Source: Gaertneriomyces semiglobifer
Lineage: Eukaryota; Chytridiomycota; Chytridiomycetes; Spizellomycetales; Spizellomycetaceae
Assembly (NCBI GenBank): GCA_025558075.1
Contig: JAHLKF010000023.1
Coordinates: 1 to 64,000 of the forward strand
Length of the DNA: 64,000 nucleotides
Direction of reading: 5' to 3'
In this document: positions 21,563 to 33,422 of the stretch, in pieces
How positions within the stretch are numbered: position 1 is the first letter of the stretch
Layout: each line of letters begins with the position of its first letter
The notes under the pieces: generated by a model
Seen by the model: the letters and a program-made list of their open reading frames with translations, nothing else
Told to the model about the DNA's origin: nothing
Databases searched by the model: none
Program-made: the position numbers and the translations under genes

Positions 21563-23157
21563 GTGCGTTCCTTCTTCCGGATGCAGAAAATGGAGCGAGT
21601 CAGCATCTTTTCCGGCAACTGGCGATCACTGCCGCTATCACATATGATGGATCAATGTTCGCTGGATGTTGCAGAAGATGTAGTTGGCGGCACCACGATA
21701 ATTCAACGCAGCCATCATCCATGGTTCTCTTGAAATCTGCTGTCTCAATGTGCTTGTACAGTGATGGTCCCGAGTATATATCATAGCTCCTGCTGGATGG
21801 AGAGCTTCTTCCTGTTCCATCCCCTGGACATGCGCTTTCGCTGAGATGACCTTCCTGCTGAAATCATTTGCAACTGGAGATCTGTATACTATAGACGTTT
21901 TCTTCACCATTGCGGGTTTCGCCGAGGACGGTGCCCTTCACGGTCTGTCATCCCATCTGCTGTACAAGCTGGGTGAAGCGAAGTGCGCCATCACTCTATA
22001 TGACAGGAAGCTTCTGTGTGTTCATGCGTGAGCCTGTTAGGAAACTGACCGTGGAGCTGTTAGGCGCCAGCATCAACCAACACTAGTGCATTGTCTCCGC
22101 AGGTCAGCCAAGTAGCCAGGGCGGGAGAAAATCCTTTCGCATACCACAAAATTTACACAAACAAGCACTACGAGCATGCATCCGAACGGTAACAGGTTCA
22201 CAGTTCGATCAGATCTGACCGTGATCCCAGCACGGGTTGGCAATGCTAGTTCTCTCCTATGCGCCTCGCCAGAAACACGTCGCGGAGCTGTTACATAATC
22301 TGTGCGATCACGTGTGGCGTCATGTCCTTGACCGCGAACCGCTTTGGTAAGCACCTCCGACCTGTCAAGACGCGCTCTCGTCGTGTTTGCAAGAGCTGTC
22401 AACGAGTTTTCTGAAAGGAGTGCAGTGTTACAGTACGGCGATCGCTATCTTGAGCGGGCCGCTCCGGAATGCCGTTTAGCTGTCAAGATATGGCGAAAAG
22501 AAAAGACCCACTGGTGGGCGGAACCCACCACTGGTCCGAAGATAAAAGGAGGCCCCCCGTTCCGTTTCCCTCTGCTTTCGGTGTGTGCTCAACAGCCTTC
22601 AGTAGGCGCAAGATATTAATTGGGAGAAAGCAGATACTACAACTCAGAAACAATAAACCATAGACCTCGACATCATAGAACACTCATTAAACAAACAAAA
22701 CAAAAACATCGTTGAACACCAGCGTCGCATTTGAAAACCCAAAAAAAAACACAGTTTGATTACTCCAAAAGTTCGTAAGGTATGTGCTACCGATGATGCG
22801 ACTTATGTGCCTATGTCTAATCATCGATTGCTCCTGTAGAAAACTCACTAAACAAACACAAAGCACCGCTAAACTTCAGCGTCACGTTTGAAAACAAACA
22901 GAAAAACAATTTGCCATTCGTTAGGCTTTCATGGTATGTGACATCCATAATACGCTTTGTGCCTCTGTGTCTAATCATCCAATCCAGAACAATAACGACG
23001 TTAGCTTTTAAAACATGCCTAAAGCTCCAAAGAAAGTTTTCAGGTCCTTTTCGGCGACTACTCTACTCGACAACCTTATGTGCTTGCAGATCGCCTTTAT
23101 CATTTTCAACAAGATTCCTTTGAGGGTGTGGACGGTACACCCCCTAATACCGAAAGG
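21563..23157. other. Intergenic with part of a dispersed repeat
   Basis: Contains one half of the rearranged dispersed repeat (22151-22251; see that entry). From 22680 to 22990 there are two related AT-rich stretches (ctcactaaacaaacaca... and cattaaacaaacaaaac..., each followed by cgtcgcatttgaaaac-like sequence), a weak direct repeat of about 140 bp spacing. A possible start exon for the next gene (ATG at 23015, MPKAPKKVF) could not be joined in phase. Confidence 0.4.
22151..22251. repeat. Dispersed repeat, half-inverted copy A
   Basis: The segment 22226-22251 (cccagcacgggttggcaatg...) matches 39994-40019 in the same orientation. The preceding segment (aagcactacgagcatgcatc...aacaggttcacag) matches the reverse complement of about 40043-40110. 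The two parts therefore lie in different relative orientation at the two sites, as expected for a small palindromic or TIR-bearing element. Confidence 0.55.
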
Positions 23158-26100
23158 ATGCCCGCTGTCGTGTGGAACCAAATCAGGAAGCGTATGCAAA
23201 AGGCCCAGTTGGATGTGTCACGCCTGAGCCAAGGTCTCGTTACCTTCTTGGCCCCGCCTCGCTATGCATCTGAGCACTCTCGTTCTGCAGCGCTTGCTCT
23301 CATGGCCAACAACATGGTGGTCACCAACAAGGAGATGATGTTAGCGTTGGAGCTCACTCCATGCAGCGAGGATGCCACCCTTCCTAGTGGTGAAGCCGCC
23401 TTCTACATCCGCAGCTGGGCGGTGGCGGCAGAAGACTTAAAAAAAGTGCTCGCCTTTTGGGAAGCGAATGGCATGGGCATTCCCGAGAAGTGGACTTGGG
23501 CGAACACTCTGAGCGACGCCAGCAAGCGAAACAGAGTCTTCTTTTTGAGATATGTCGGAATGTGCTTGGGATCAAGCACTACCAAGTCAACGCCTTACAA
23601 GAGATTCGAAGATGATCTCTCACAACGCACCACTGGGACATTTGGACACTTTGTGCGGGCGATGAATGAAGTGGCACCCGATGTGCTAGCATCTGGACGG
23701 GTTTACGAATTTCGCAGAGGCCGCCTTTCGGACATGGCCACTCTTGAAGAACAGAGTGACCGAGAGAGGGCTATCATTGCTTATTTTAAAGGCGACTCCC
23801 TGCTCAATGCGCAAGCCGGTGGCTTTTATGCTTCTTATGTACCTGACGATGCGTTTCGAACTCTGTTCAATCGTCTCCAGACAAATTTCTTCAGTTTGCC
23901 TTATGAGCCTGTGGATGGCGCTCTGGTCAAGCAACTGCAGGAGTGGGCAGATGACATCACTTCATTTGCTGAAGAGTTTCCTGCCGAGACCGGAACCAGT
24001 CTGATTGGGCCTTCAGAAAAACCAAGTTATCGAGACGCGCTTTTGGAACAAGCCGTACCGTACGTCGTCAACGGACATACTGTCCTTTTGTGCCTTGGCA
24101 AGGATGTGACATTGGAAGATTTCACTAATGGCGCCACGTTTTTTGGAGGCGTCTCACAAGCTGGGTATTTCACCAAAGACTTTCTTGCGAGACTTCGAGT
24201 TTGGGAGTTGGGGCGGAACTCTTGGACAGTATATAAGTTCAATCCTGACCTATTTCCCTTCATCGACGTGTACCCGTGGCCCCGTATTTGCAGACTATTG
24301 AAGTGCCTGGTATTCGTCTTCCGCTACCTGGAAATTATTCGCCCCTTGGTTACAGTCGCCTTTTCCCAGCAGGTGGCTTCTATTGCTAGGGCTAACTTTT
24401 TGCACGACCAGGGATTGCCGTCGGGAAGCTACCTAGATCACGTTGGTTCCATCTCAGTGCAATATTTTCCTGGTCTTGACTGGGTAGAGGACGAATCAAG
24501 CCCTGACATCCCACCAGGTTGCGCTACGCTCGTCATTGCGCACCTCCATCCGGGCTTCGACAAGTACGCCGACCAGCCAACGCCACAGCAAATCATCATC
24601 GACCTCACCTGGCAGCTTACCATTGCAATTGCCTCCCGAGCGGCGGAGCTGGCGCAATCTGGTATCAGCGATCGAGATGCAATTGTCCAAACTCTGTATC
24701 AAGAATTTGCAGAGACAAATGTGGACGCAACCAGTCCAGTCCACGACCTGTACGTGGCCTTGCAGAGGGCAAAGGATGCTCTCAGGCAGCACTGGGATAC
24801 TCGTCGCGCTGCGGCAAGAGTTCAACTGGACCCTGAGATCTATGCCGAGAGTCGAGTTCAAGGTGCCACGACCCGTATGGAGCGCGCAGAGTTTGCCGAG
24901 GGTGCACCTAATTCCGCGGAACGTCGCAAACAAGTGAACCGGTTGTGGAAGATGCGCATACCTGATACAATGATGCATCTGACAGAAAACGACGACGAAA
25001 GTGTCTGGAAGGCCTGGGCATTACAATTGAAAACGGGCAAATCTTATATGGCCTCGTCAATCAAGCTCGCGGGCAAGCTTAAACCTGGATATAATCCACT
25101 GCTGGAACTCGTCGCCGGCTTCGAACCCGACGATGACACTGCCGATTGGAAGAATGACCCCGTGCGTATCAAGCAGATCATCAAGGATAGAATGGCGTAC
25201 GTCCGGTCAAAGTGCGCTGTGGATAACTGGAGCTCTGAGAAGCAGCGAGCAAGGGTCTTGGGGAGCACGGATCCGAATTTCGGGTATTTCGCTCGACTGG
25301 AAGGTCGACAGGTAAACGTAGAGCGGGCTGGACGCGTTACTCTGCGATGGCTTGACGGCACTGTCAGGCGCAAGATTACCATCACAGTCGGGACAGAATC
25401 GGTCCCGCTTTCATCTGACGATAAGCGATACGTGCATTTTTTGCCAAGAGGAATTGGATTGTCCGATCAGCATGGTATGCCCCTTGTCCGTCCGGGATAT
25501 GCCAATGAGGAAGGTGTATTTCGGGCAGCCGATTTCTATTGGCACAGAGATGCTGCCGACTTGCGCCGCTTATTTGATCAGGAGCACCAAGCTATTGATG
25601 CAGCCGCTGCTGCGCCAGGACCTGCTGCCGTACCGCCCGCTGCAGGAGGTATTGGAGCACCAGAGCCTGCAGCGGGCGGTACTGCTGCAGGAGGTACTCA
25701 GCAAAACGTCTTGCCCACTCTTGGACAGCCTTTATTGGGGAGTCGTTCTCGGCTGACAAGCCTGACGCCGCCAATTCAAGCTACCGACGCGATCTGGCTC
25801 CTCAACAAGTTTCTCTCTGAGAAATACTCTGGAGGGGTGCGGAATCTGTTGATCGCATACGATGATGATGTATTCGGAAGCGACAATAGGTTTGTCTACA
25901 TGCTGGATTACTTTCGGGTGTTCTTGGACGAACACTCATCGCATCCATACCATTCAACATGGTGCGAGGTGGTCTGCACTCAAAATATCCCACGCACCGC
26001 GATTCGCATTATTAAGAACGTCGAATGGCTCACCGTTGGGTGGACGAGACAATTAAAAGCTGTACAAAGGCGAGTCGCCAGTAGTGAAACAACGACGACG

Positions 26101-26163
26101 ATGGCAGCGCGACACAGTGTGAGTTTCACCGGGCTCAAATACGCGGATCTTTCCGACTATTAG
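23158..26163 (+). CDS. Very large unknown protein, intronless
   Basis: One continuous frame. Upstream of 23158 the frame is open but begins with GTG, so I take the first ATG (MPAVVWNQIRKRMQ), giving about 1001 residues; an upstream exon is possible. Visible features: a mostly globular N-terminal 780 residues with FFLRYVGMCLGSS and PYKRFEDDL around residues 120-145, aromatic-rich YPWPRICRLLKCLVFVFRYLE near residue 390, and an A/P/G-rich linker (about residues 815-860, AAAAPGPAAVPPAAGGIG) before a separate C-terminal domain of about 140 residues (IWLLNKFLSEKYSGG...DDDVFGSDNRFVYMLDYF). No signal peptide. I recognise no family. Its size, lack of introns and place between effector-like genes and a satellite suggest a lineage-specific accessory gene. 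Confidence 0.65.
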   Translation: MPAVVWNQIRKRMQKAQLDVSRLSQGLVTFLAPPRYASEHSRSAALALMANNMVVTNKEMMLALELTPCSEDATLPSGEAAFYIRSWAVAAEDLKKVLAFWEANGMGIPEKWTWANTLSDASKRNRVFFLRYVGMCLGSSTTKSTPYKRFEDDLSQRTTGTFGHFVRAMNEVAPDVLASGRVYEFRRGRLSDMATLEEQSDRERAIIAYFKGDSLLNAQAGGFYASYVPDDAFRTLFNRLQTNFFSLPYEPVDGALVKQLQEWADDITSFAEEFPAETGTSLIGPSEKPSYRDALLEQAVPYVVNGHTVLLCLGKDVTLEDFTNGATFFGGVSQAGYFTKDFLARLRVWELGRNSWTVYKFNPDLFPFIDVYPWPRICRLLKCLVFVFRYLEIIRPLVTVAFSQQVASIARANFLHDQGLPSGSYLDHVGSISVQYFPGLDWVEDESSPDIPPGCATLVIAHLHPGFDKYADQPTPQQIIIDLTWQLTIAIASRAAELAQSGISDRDAIVQTLYQEFAETNVDATSPVHDLYVALQRAKDALRQHWDTRRAAARVQLDPEIYAESRVQGATTRMERAEFAEGAPNSAERRKQVNRLWKMRIPDTMMHLTENDDESVWKAWALQLKTGKSYMASSIKLAGKLKPGYNPLLELVAGFEPDDDTADWKNDPVRIKQIIKDRMAYVRSKCAVDNWSSEKQRARVLGSTDPNFGYFARLEGRQVNVERAGRVTLRWLDGTVRRKITITVGTESVPLSSDDKRYVHFLPRGIGLSDQHGMPLVRPGYANEEGVFRAADFYWHRDAADLRRLFDQEHQAIDAAAAAPGPAAVPPAAGGIGAPEPAAGGTAAGGTQQNVLPTLGQPLLGSRSRLTSLTPPIQATDAIWLLNKFLSEKYSGGVRNLLIAYDDDVFGSDNRFVYMLDYFRVFLDEHSSHPYHSTWCEVVCTQNIPRTAIRIIKNVEWLTVGWTRQLKAVQRRVASSETTTTMAARHSVSFTGLKYADLSDY

Positions 26164-26673
26164 GCGCCCATGCGTGAGGTAGAGATAGAAAAAGATAGAA
26201 AAAGTCGCTAGGTATAAGCTAGCTAGCATAGTTATTAGAATAGGGAAAGTGTGCGAGAATGCAACGCATAGAGGAGACCGAAGAGACGGATTGGGAATGA
26301 TCAGAAAAAACAAAAAAAGTTTGGAAAGTTTTGTGAGTGATGAAAGTTAAAGTAAGTTGAATAAAATAGACAATATTTGTAACCAAGATTGGCGCTCCTT
26401 AATAGTTCAGTCAAATTCCATGTTTCTCGAGTCCTTGTTTTACAAGCTCGAGATCGCGCTGGTGGGCGAACGTCGCTGACGATGGAACTTGGCAGTTTCT
26501 CCAAGCCGAGGTCGAGCTGACGAGGGATCCCACTTTTTTGGCAAACACGTCGGTCAGAGCTGACAAAAATACGAAGCGATCAAACCTGGGATGTTAACAG
26601 CTTTGGGCCTTATCCACGAAGATGGGAAGTCGAAAGGCACGTGGCGAATGTTTTACGACAACCCACTTCTCCG
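26164..26673. other. Intergenic
   Basis: AT-rich 3' flank of the 1-kb-codon gene with short direct repeats (gatagaaaaa twice at about 26187). Nothing else seen. Confidence 0.4.
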
Positions 26674-27175
26674 TCAACCATTGATCCATGTGTCCAAGCT
26701 CGACAATATGTAGTATCTTCCACAATGCACGGTATTATCCCTGTCGGCAAATTGGAACGGGAAGGTTTGAAGGTAAGTCCACTGCAGGGGTTGTAAGGCT
26801 TCATCTGCGATGGGAAACTTATCAAGGACCTGCCGCAACTTCTGTTGAAGCACGGAATCATACCAGTCTTTCAGCAATGGTGTTGCATCAGTCCAGTCTT
26901 CGATGCTTAGCCAATGAATCAATATCTGACGGCGTCCATATACAAACGGAATGTAAAGGGACTATATGTGGGCAGCGAGCGGATGCGTCGCCGGAAGCAC
27001 AGGACCTGAAAGCGTCATCGCATTCAGTCAACAAAGTATCAACAGATTGCTCAATGTCGTGACGAGAAACAGTAGAGGTTTGGTAAGGTGTGAAAGCGGC
27101 GGTGGGCGAGACTTGAATTTGGGTTGCCTGAATGTGCGGAAACTGGACGACATCCAGCATCCAGGAAAAGCAGGA
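26674..27175 (-). pseudogene. Ulp1-like (C48) cysteine protease relic
   Basis: On the minus strand, 26925-26674 reads ILIHWLSIEDW...KDWYDSVLQQKLRQVL...W...FADRDNTVHCGRYYILSSLD and stops. This follows the order of the Ulp1/SENP catalytic domain: HW (catalytic His), a YDS-like strand (Asp region), then Q/N...CG followed by hydrophobic (I/L). The family's DCG is HCG here. Upstream coding-like sequence to about 27175 is in another frame; an intron acceptor (CGTCAG|ATATTG) could join it, but no donor was certain. The upstream end meets the tandem array. Likely a truncated copy; the assignment rests on motif spacing only. Confidence 0.45.
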
Positions 27176-27185
27176 CCTCCCCCGG

Positions 27186-30100
27186 GCAATGGTCAGCGAG
27201 TTTGCATGGCATCGTATATCAAAGTGCCCTGTAGAGCAATGGGAGCGAGTTTGCATGGCATCGTATATCAAAGTGCCCTGTAGAGCAATGGGAGCGAGTT
27301 TGCATGGCATCGTATATCAAACTGCCCTGTAGAGCAATGGGAGCGAGTTTGCATGGCATCGTATATCAAAGTGCCCTGTAGAGCAATGGGAGCGAGTTTG
27401 CATGGCATCGTATATCAAAGTGCCCTGTAGAGCAATGGGAGCGAGTTTGCATGGCATCGTATATCAAACTGCCCTGTAAAGCAATGGGAGCGAGTTTGCA
27501 TGGCATCGTATATCAAAGTGCCCTGTAGAGCAATGGGAGCGAGTTTGCATGGCATCGTATATCAAAGTGCCCTGTAGAGCAATGGGAGCGAGTTTGCATG
27601 GCATCGTATATCAAAGTGCCCTGTAGAGCAATGGTCAGTGAGTTTGCATGGCATCGTATATCAAACTGCCCTGTAGAGCAATGGGAGCGAGTTTGCATGG
27701 CATCGTATATCAAACTGCCCTGTAGAGCAATGGGAGCGAGTTTGCATGGCATCGTATATCAAAGTGCCCTGTAGAGCAATGGGAGCGAGTTTGCATGGCA
27801 TCGTATATCAAAGTGCCCTGTAGAGCAATGGGAGCGAGTTTGCATGGCATCGTATATCAAAGTGCCCTGTAGAGCAATGGGAGCGAGTTTGCATGGCATC
27901 GTATATCAAACTGCCCTGTAGAGTAATGGGAGCGAGTTTGCATGGCATCGTATATCAAAGTGCCCTGTAGAGCAATGGGAGCGAGTTTGCATGGCATCGT
28001 ATATCAAACTGCCCTGTAGAGCAATGGGAGCGAGTTTGCATGGCATCGTATATCAAAGTGCCCTGTAGAGCAATGGGAGCAAGTTTGCATGGCATCGTAT
28101 ATCAAACTGCCCTGTAGAGCAATGGGAGCGAGTTTGCATGGCATCGTATATCAAAGTGCCCTGTAGAGCAATGGGAGCGAGTTTGCATGGCATCGTATAT
28201 CAAAGTGCCCTGTAGAGCAATGGGAGCGAGTTTGCATGGCATCGTATATCAAAGTGCCCTGTAGAGCAATGGTCAGCGAGTTTGCATGGCATCGTATATC
28301 AAACTGCCCTGTAGAGCAATGGGAGCGAGTTTGCATGGCATCGTATATCAAAGTGCCCTGTAGAGCAATGAGAGCGAGTTTGCATGGCATCGTATATCAA
28401 AGTGCCCTGTAGAGCAATGAGAGCGAGTTTGCATGGCATCGTATATCAAAGTGCCCTGTAGAGCAATGGGAGCAAGTTTGCATGGCATCGTATATCAAAG
28501 TGCCCTGTAGAGCAATGGGAGCGAGTTTGCATGGCATCGTATATCAAACTGCCCTGTAGAGTAATGGGAGCGAGTTTGCATGGCATCGTATATCAAAGTG
28601 CCCTGTAGAGCAATGGGAGCGAGTTTGCATGGCATCGTATATCAAACTGCCCTGTAGAGCAATGGGAGCGAGTTTGCATGGCATCGTATATCAAAGTGCC
28701 CTGTAGAGCAATGGGAGCAAGTTTGCATGGCATCGTATATCAAACTGCCCTGTAGAGCAATGGGAGCGAGTTTGCATGGCATCGTATATCAAACTGCCCT
28801 GTAGAGCAATGGGAGCGAGTTTGCATGGCATCGTATATCAAAGTGCCCTGTAGAGCAATGGGAGCGAGTTTGCATGGCATCGTATATCAAAGTGCCCTGT
28901 AGAGCAATGGGAGCGAGTTTGCATGGCATCGTATATCAAAGTGCCCTGTAGAGCAATGAGAGCGAGTTTGCATGGCATCGTATATCAAAGTGCCCTGTAG
29001 AGCAATGGGAGCGAGTTTGCATGGCATCGTATATCAAAGTGCCCTGTAGAGCAATGGTCAGCGAGTTTGCATGGCATCGTATATCAAACGGCCCTGTAGA
29101 GCAATGGGAGCGAGTTTGCATGGCATCGTATATCAAAGTGCCCTGTAGAGCAATGGTCAGCGAGTTTGCATGGCATCGTATATCAAACTGCCCTGTAGAG
29201 CAATGGGAGCGAGTTTGCATGGCATCGTATATCAAAGTGCCCTGTAGAGCAATGGGAGCGAGTTTGCATGGCATCGTATATCAAAGTGCCCTGTAGAGCA
29301 ATGGGAGCGAGTTTGCATGGCATCGTATATCAAAGTGCCCTGTAGAGCAATGGGAGCGAGTTTGCATGGCATCGTATATCAAAGTGCCCTGTAGAGCAAT
29401 GGTCAGCGAGTTTGCATGGCCTCGTATATCAAAGTGCCCTGTAGAGCAATGGGAGCGAGTTTGCATGGCATCGTATATTAAAGTGCCCTGTAGAGCAATG
29501 GGAGCGAGTTTGCATGGCATCGTATATCAAAGTGCCCTGTAGAGCAATGGGAGCGAGTTTGCATGGCATCGTATATCAAAGTGCCCTGTAGAGCAATGGG
29601 AGGGAGTTTGCATGGCATCGTATATCAAACTGCCCTGTAGAGCAATGGGAGCGAGTTTGCATGGCATCGTATATCAAACTGCCCTGTAGAGCAATGGGAG
29701 CGAGTTTGCATGGCATCGTATATCAAAGTGCCCTGTAGAGCAATGGGAGCGAGTTTGCATGGCATCGTATATCAAAGTGCCCTGTAGAGCAATGGTCAGC
29801 GAGTTTGCATGGCATCGTATATCAAAGTGCCCTGTAGAGCAATGGGAGCGAGTTTGCATGGCATCGTATATCAAAGTGCCCTGTAGAGCAATGGTCAGCG
29901 AGTTTGCATGGCATCGTATATCAAACTGCCCTGTAGAGCAATGGGAGCGAGTTTGCATGGCATCGTATATCAAAGTGCCCTGTAGAGCAATGCGAGCGAG
30001 TTTGCATGGCATCGTATATCAAAGTGCCCTGTAGAGCAATGGGAGCGAGTTTGCATGGCATCGTATATCAAACTGCCCTGTAGAGTAATGGGAGCGAGTT

Positions 30101-33100
30101 TGCATGGCATCGTATATCAAAGTGCCCTGTAGAGCAATGGGAGCGAGTTTGCATGGCATCGTATATCAAACTGCCCTGTAGAGCAATGGGAGCGAGTTTG
30201 CATGGCATCGTATATCAAAGTGCCCTGTAGAGCAATGAGAGCGAGTTTGCATGGCATCGTATATCAAAGTGCCCTGTAGAGCAATGAGAGCGAGTTTGCA
30301 TGGCATCGTATATCAAAGTGCCCTGTAGAGCAATGGGAGCAAGTTTGCATGGCATCGTATATCAAAGTGCCCTGTAGAGCAATGGGAGCGAGTTTGCATG
30401 GCATCGTATATCAAACTGCCCTGTAGAGTAATGGGAGCGAGTTTGCATGGCATCGTATATCAAAGTGCCCTGTAGAGCAATGGGAGCGAGTTTGCATGGC
30501 ATCGTATATCAAACTGCCCTGTAGAGCAATGGGAGCGAGTTTGCATGGCATCGTATATCAAAGTGCCCTGTAGAGCAATGGGAGCGAGTTTGCATGGCAT
30601 CGTATATCAAAGTGCCCTGTAGAGCAATGGGAGCGAGTTTGCATGGCATCGTATATCAAAGTGCCCTGTAGAGCAATGAGAGCGAGTTTGCATGGCATCG
30701 TATATCAAACTGCCCTGTAGAGCAATGGTCAGCGAGTTTGCATGGCATCGTATATCAAACTGCCCTGTAGAGCAATGGGAGCGAGTTTGCATGGCATCGT
30801 ATATCAAAGTGCCCTGTAGAGCAATGGGAGCGAGTTTGCATGGCATCGTATATCAAAGTGCCCTGTAGAGCAATGGGAGCGAGTTTGCATGGCATCGTAT
30901 ATCAAACTGCCCTGTAGAGCAATGGTCAGCGAGTTTGCATGGCATCGTATATCAAACTGCCCTGTAGAGCAATGGTCAGCGAGTTTGCATGGCATCGTAT
31001 ATCAAAGTGCCCTGTAGAGCAATGGGAGCGAGTTTGCATGGCATCGTATATCAAAGTGCCCTGTAGAGCAATGGTCAGCGAGTTTGCATGGCATCGTATA
31101 TCAAACGGCCCTGTAGAGCAATGGGAGCGAGTTTGCATGGCATCGTATATCAAAGTGCCCTGTAGAGCAATGGGAGCGAGTTTGCATGGCATCGTATATC
31201 AAAGTGCCCTGTAGAGCAATGGTCAGCGAGTTTGCATGGCATCGTATATCAAACTGCCCTGTAGAGCAATGCGAGCGAGTTTGCATGGCATCGTATATCA
31301 AACTGCCCTGTAGAGCAATGGTCAGCGAGTTTGCATGGCATCGTATATCAAACTGCCCTGTAGAGCAATGGGAGCGAGTTTGCATGGCATCGTATATCAA
31401 AGTGCCCTGTAGAGCAATGGGAGCGAGTTTGCATGGCATCGTATATCAAACTGCCCTGTAGAGCAATGGTCAGCGAGTTTGCATGGCATCGTATATCAAA
31501 CTGCCCTGTAGAGCAATGGGAGCGAGTTTGCATGGCATCGTATATCAAAGTGCCCTGTAGAGCAATGGGAGCGAGTTTGCATGGCATCGTATATCAAAGT
31601 GCCCTGTAGAGCAATGGGAGCGAGTTTGCATGGCATCGTATATCAAAGTGCCCTGTAGAGCAATGAGAGCGAGTTTGCATGGCATCGTATATCAAAGTGC
31701 CCTGTAGAGCAATGGGAGCGAGTTTGCATGGCATCGTATATCAAAGTGCCCTGTAGAGCAATGGTCAGCGAGTTTGCATGGCATCGTATATCAAACGGCC
31801 CTGTAGAGCAATGGGAGCGAGTTTGCATGGCATCGTATATCAAAGTGCCCTGTAGAGCAATGGGAGCGAGTTTGCATGGCATCGTATATCAAAGTGCCCT
31901 GTAGAGCAATGGTCAGCGAGTTTGCATGGCATCGTATATCAAACTGCCCTGTAGAGCAATGGTCAGCGAGTTTGCATGGCATCGTATATCAAACTGCCCT
32001 GTAGAGCAATGGGAGCGAGTTTGCATGGCATCGTATATCAAAGTGCCCTGTAGAGCAATGGGAGCGAGTTTGCATGGCATCGTATATCAAAGTGCCCTGT
32101 AGAGCAATGGGAGCGAGTTTGCATGGCATCGTATATCAAAGTGCCCTGTAGAGCAATGAGAGCGAGTTTGCATGGCATCGTATATCAAAGTGCCCTGTAG
32201 AGCAATGGGAGCGAGTTTGCATGGCATCGTATATCAAAGTGCCCTGTAGAGCAATGGTCAGCGAGTTTGCATGGCATCGTATATCAAACGGCCCTGTAGA
32301 GCAATGGGAGCGAGTTTGCATGGCATCGTATATCAAAGTGCCCTGTAGAGCAATGGGAGCGAGTTTGCATGGCATCGTATATCAAAGTGCCCTGTAGAGC
32401 AATGGTCAGCGAGTTTGCATGGCATCGTATATCAAACTGCCCTGTAGAGCAATGCGAGCGAGTTTGCATGGCATCGTATATCAAAGTGCCCTGTAGAGCA
32501 ATGGTCAGCGAGTTTGCATGGCATCGTATATCAAAGTGCCCTGTAGAGCAATGGGAGCGAGTTTGCATGGCATCGTATATCAAACTGCCCTGTAGAGCAA
32601 TGGTCAGCGAGTTTGCATGGCATCGTATATCAAACTGCCCTGTAGAGCAATGGGAGCGAGTTTGCATGGCATCGTATATCAAAGTGCCCTGTAGAGCAAT
32701 GGGAGCGAGTTTGCATGGCATCGTATATCAAACTGCCCTGTAGAGCAATGGGAGCGAGTTTGCATGGCATCGTATATCAAAGTGCCCTGTAGAGCAATGG
32801 GAGCGAGTTTGCATGGCATCGTATATCAAAGTGCCCTGTAGAGCAATGGGAGCGAGTTTGCATGGCATCGTATATCAAAGTGCCCTGTAGAGCAATGGTC
32901 AGCGAGTTTGCATGGCATCGTATATCAAACTGCCCTGTAGAGCAATGGGAGCGAGTTTGCATGGCATCGTATATCAAACTGCCCTGTAGAGCAATGGTCA
33001 GCGAGTTTGCATGGCATCGTATATCAAACTGCCCTGTAGAGCAATGGGAGCGAGTTTGCATGGCATCGTATATCAAAGTGCCCTGTAGAGCAATGGGAGC

Positions 33101-33422
33101 GAGTTTGCATGGCATCGTATATCAAAGTGCCCTGTAGAGCAATGGGAGCGAGTTTGCATGGCATCGTATATCAAAGTGCCCTGTAGAGCAATGGGAGCGA
33201 GTTTGCATGGCATCGTATATCAAAGTGCCCTGTAGAGCAATGGGAGCGAGTTTGCATGGCATCGTATATCAAACTGCCCTGTAGAGCAATGGTCAGCGAG
33301 TTTGCATGGCATCGTATATCAAACTGCCCTGTAGAGCAATGGGAGCGAGTTTGCATGGCATCGTATATCAAAGTGCCCTGTAGAGCAATGGAAGCGAGTT
33401 TGCATGGCATCGTATATCAAAG
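27186..33422 (+). repeat. 6.2-kb tandem array of a 49/50-bp tRNA-Arg 5'-half unit
   Basis: Roughly 125-128 units. The 49-bp form is gccctgtagagcaatggga followed by gcgagtttgcatggcatcg and tatatcaaagt; the 50-bp form has ggtcagcgag where the former has gggagcgag. Other variable sites: aaagtg/aaactg/aaacgg before ccctg, and occasional gagta, gcgag, gagag changes. The part gccctgtagagcaatggtcagc equals nt 2-23 of the tRNA-Arg gene at the array's right end, and the other ~27 bp equals that gene's immediate 5' flank. Identical variant orders recur about 493 bp apart in the right third (e.g. 31643-31882 and 32136-32375), a higher-order repeat. Because units are not multiples of three, open frames in it are by-products. 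Confidence 0.95.

Noticed and set aside
23500..23640. GIY-YIG nuclease motif in the 1000-residue orphan (YVG...PYKRF)
   Set aside because: The first GIY-type motif is not at the right distance and no catalytic Glu could be placed; similarity is too weak.
27186..33422. CRISPR-like array
   Set aside because: Units are contiguous with no variable spacers, the host is a fungus, and the unit matches a tRNA gene and its flank.
27186..33422. Many repeated open frames on both strands in the array
   Set aside because: They follow from 49/50-bp unit length shifting the frame; the peptides are only translations of the satellite and have no start context or other domain.
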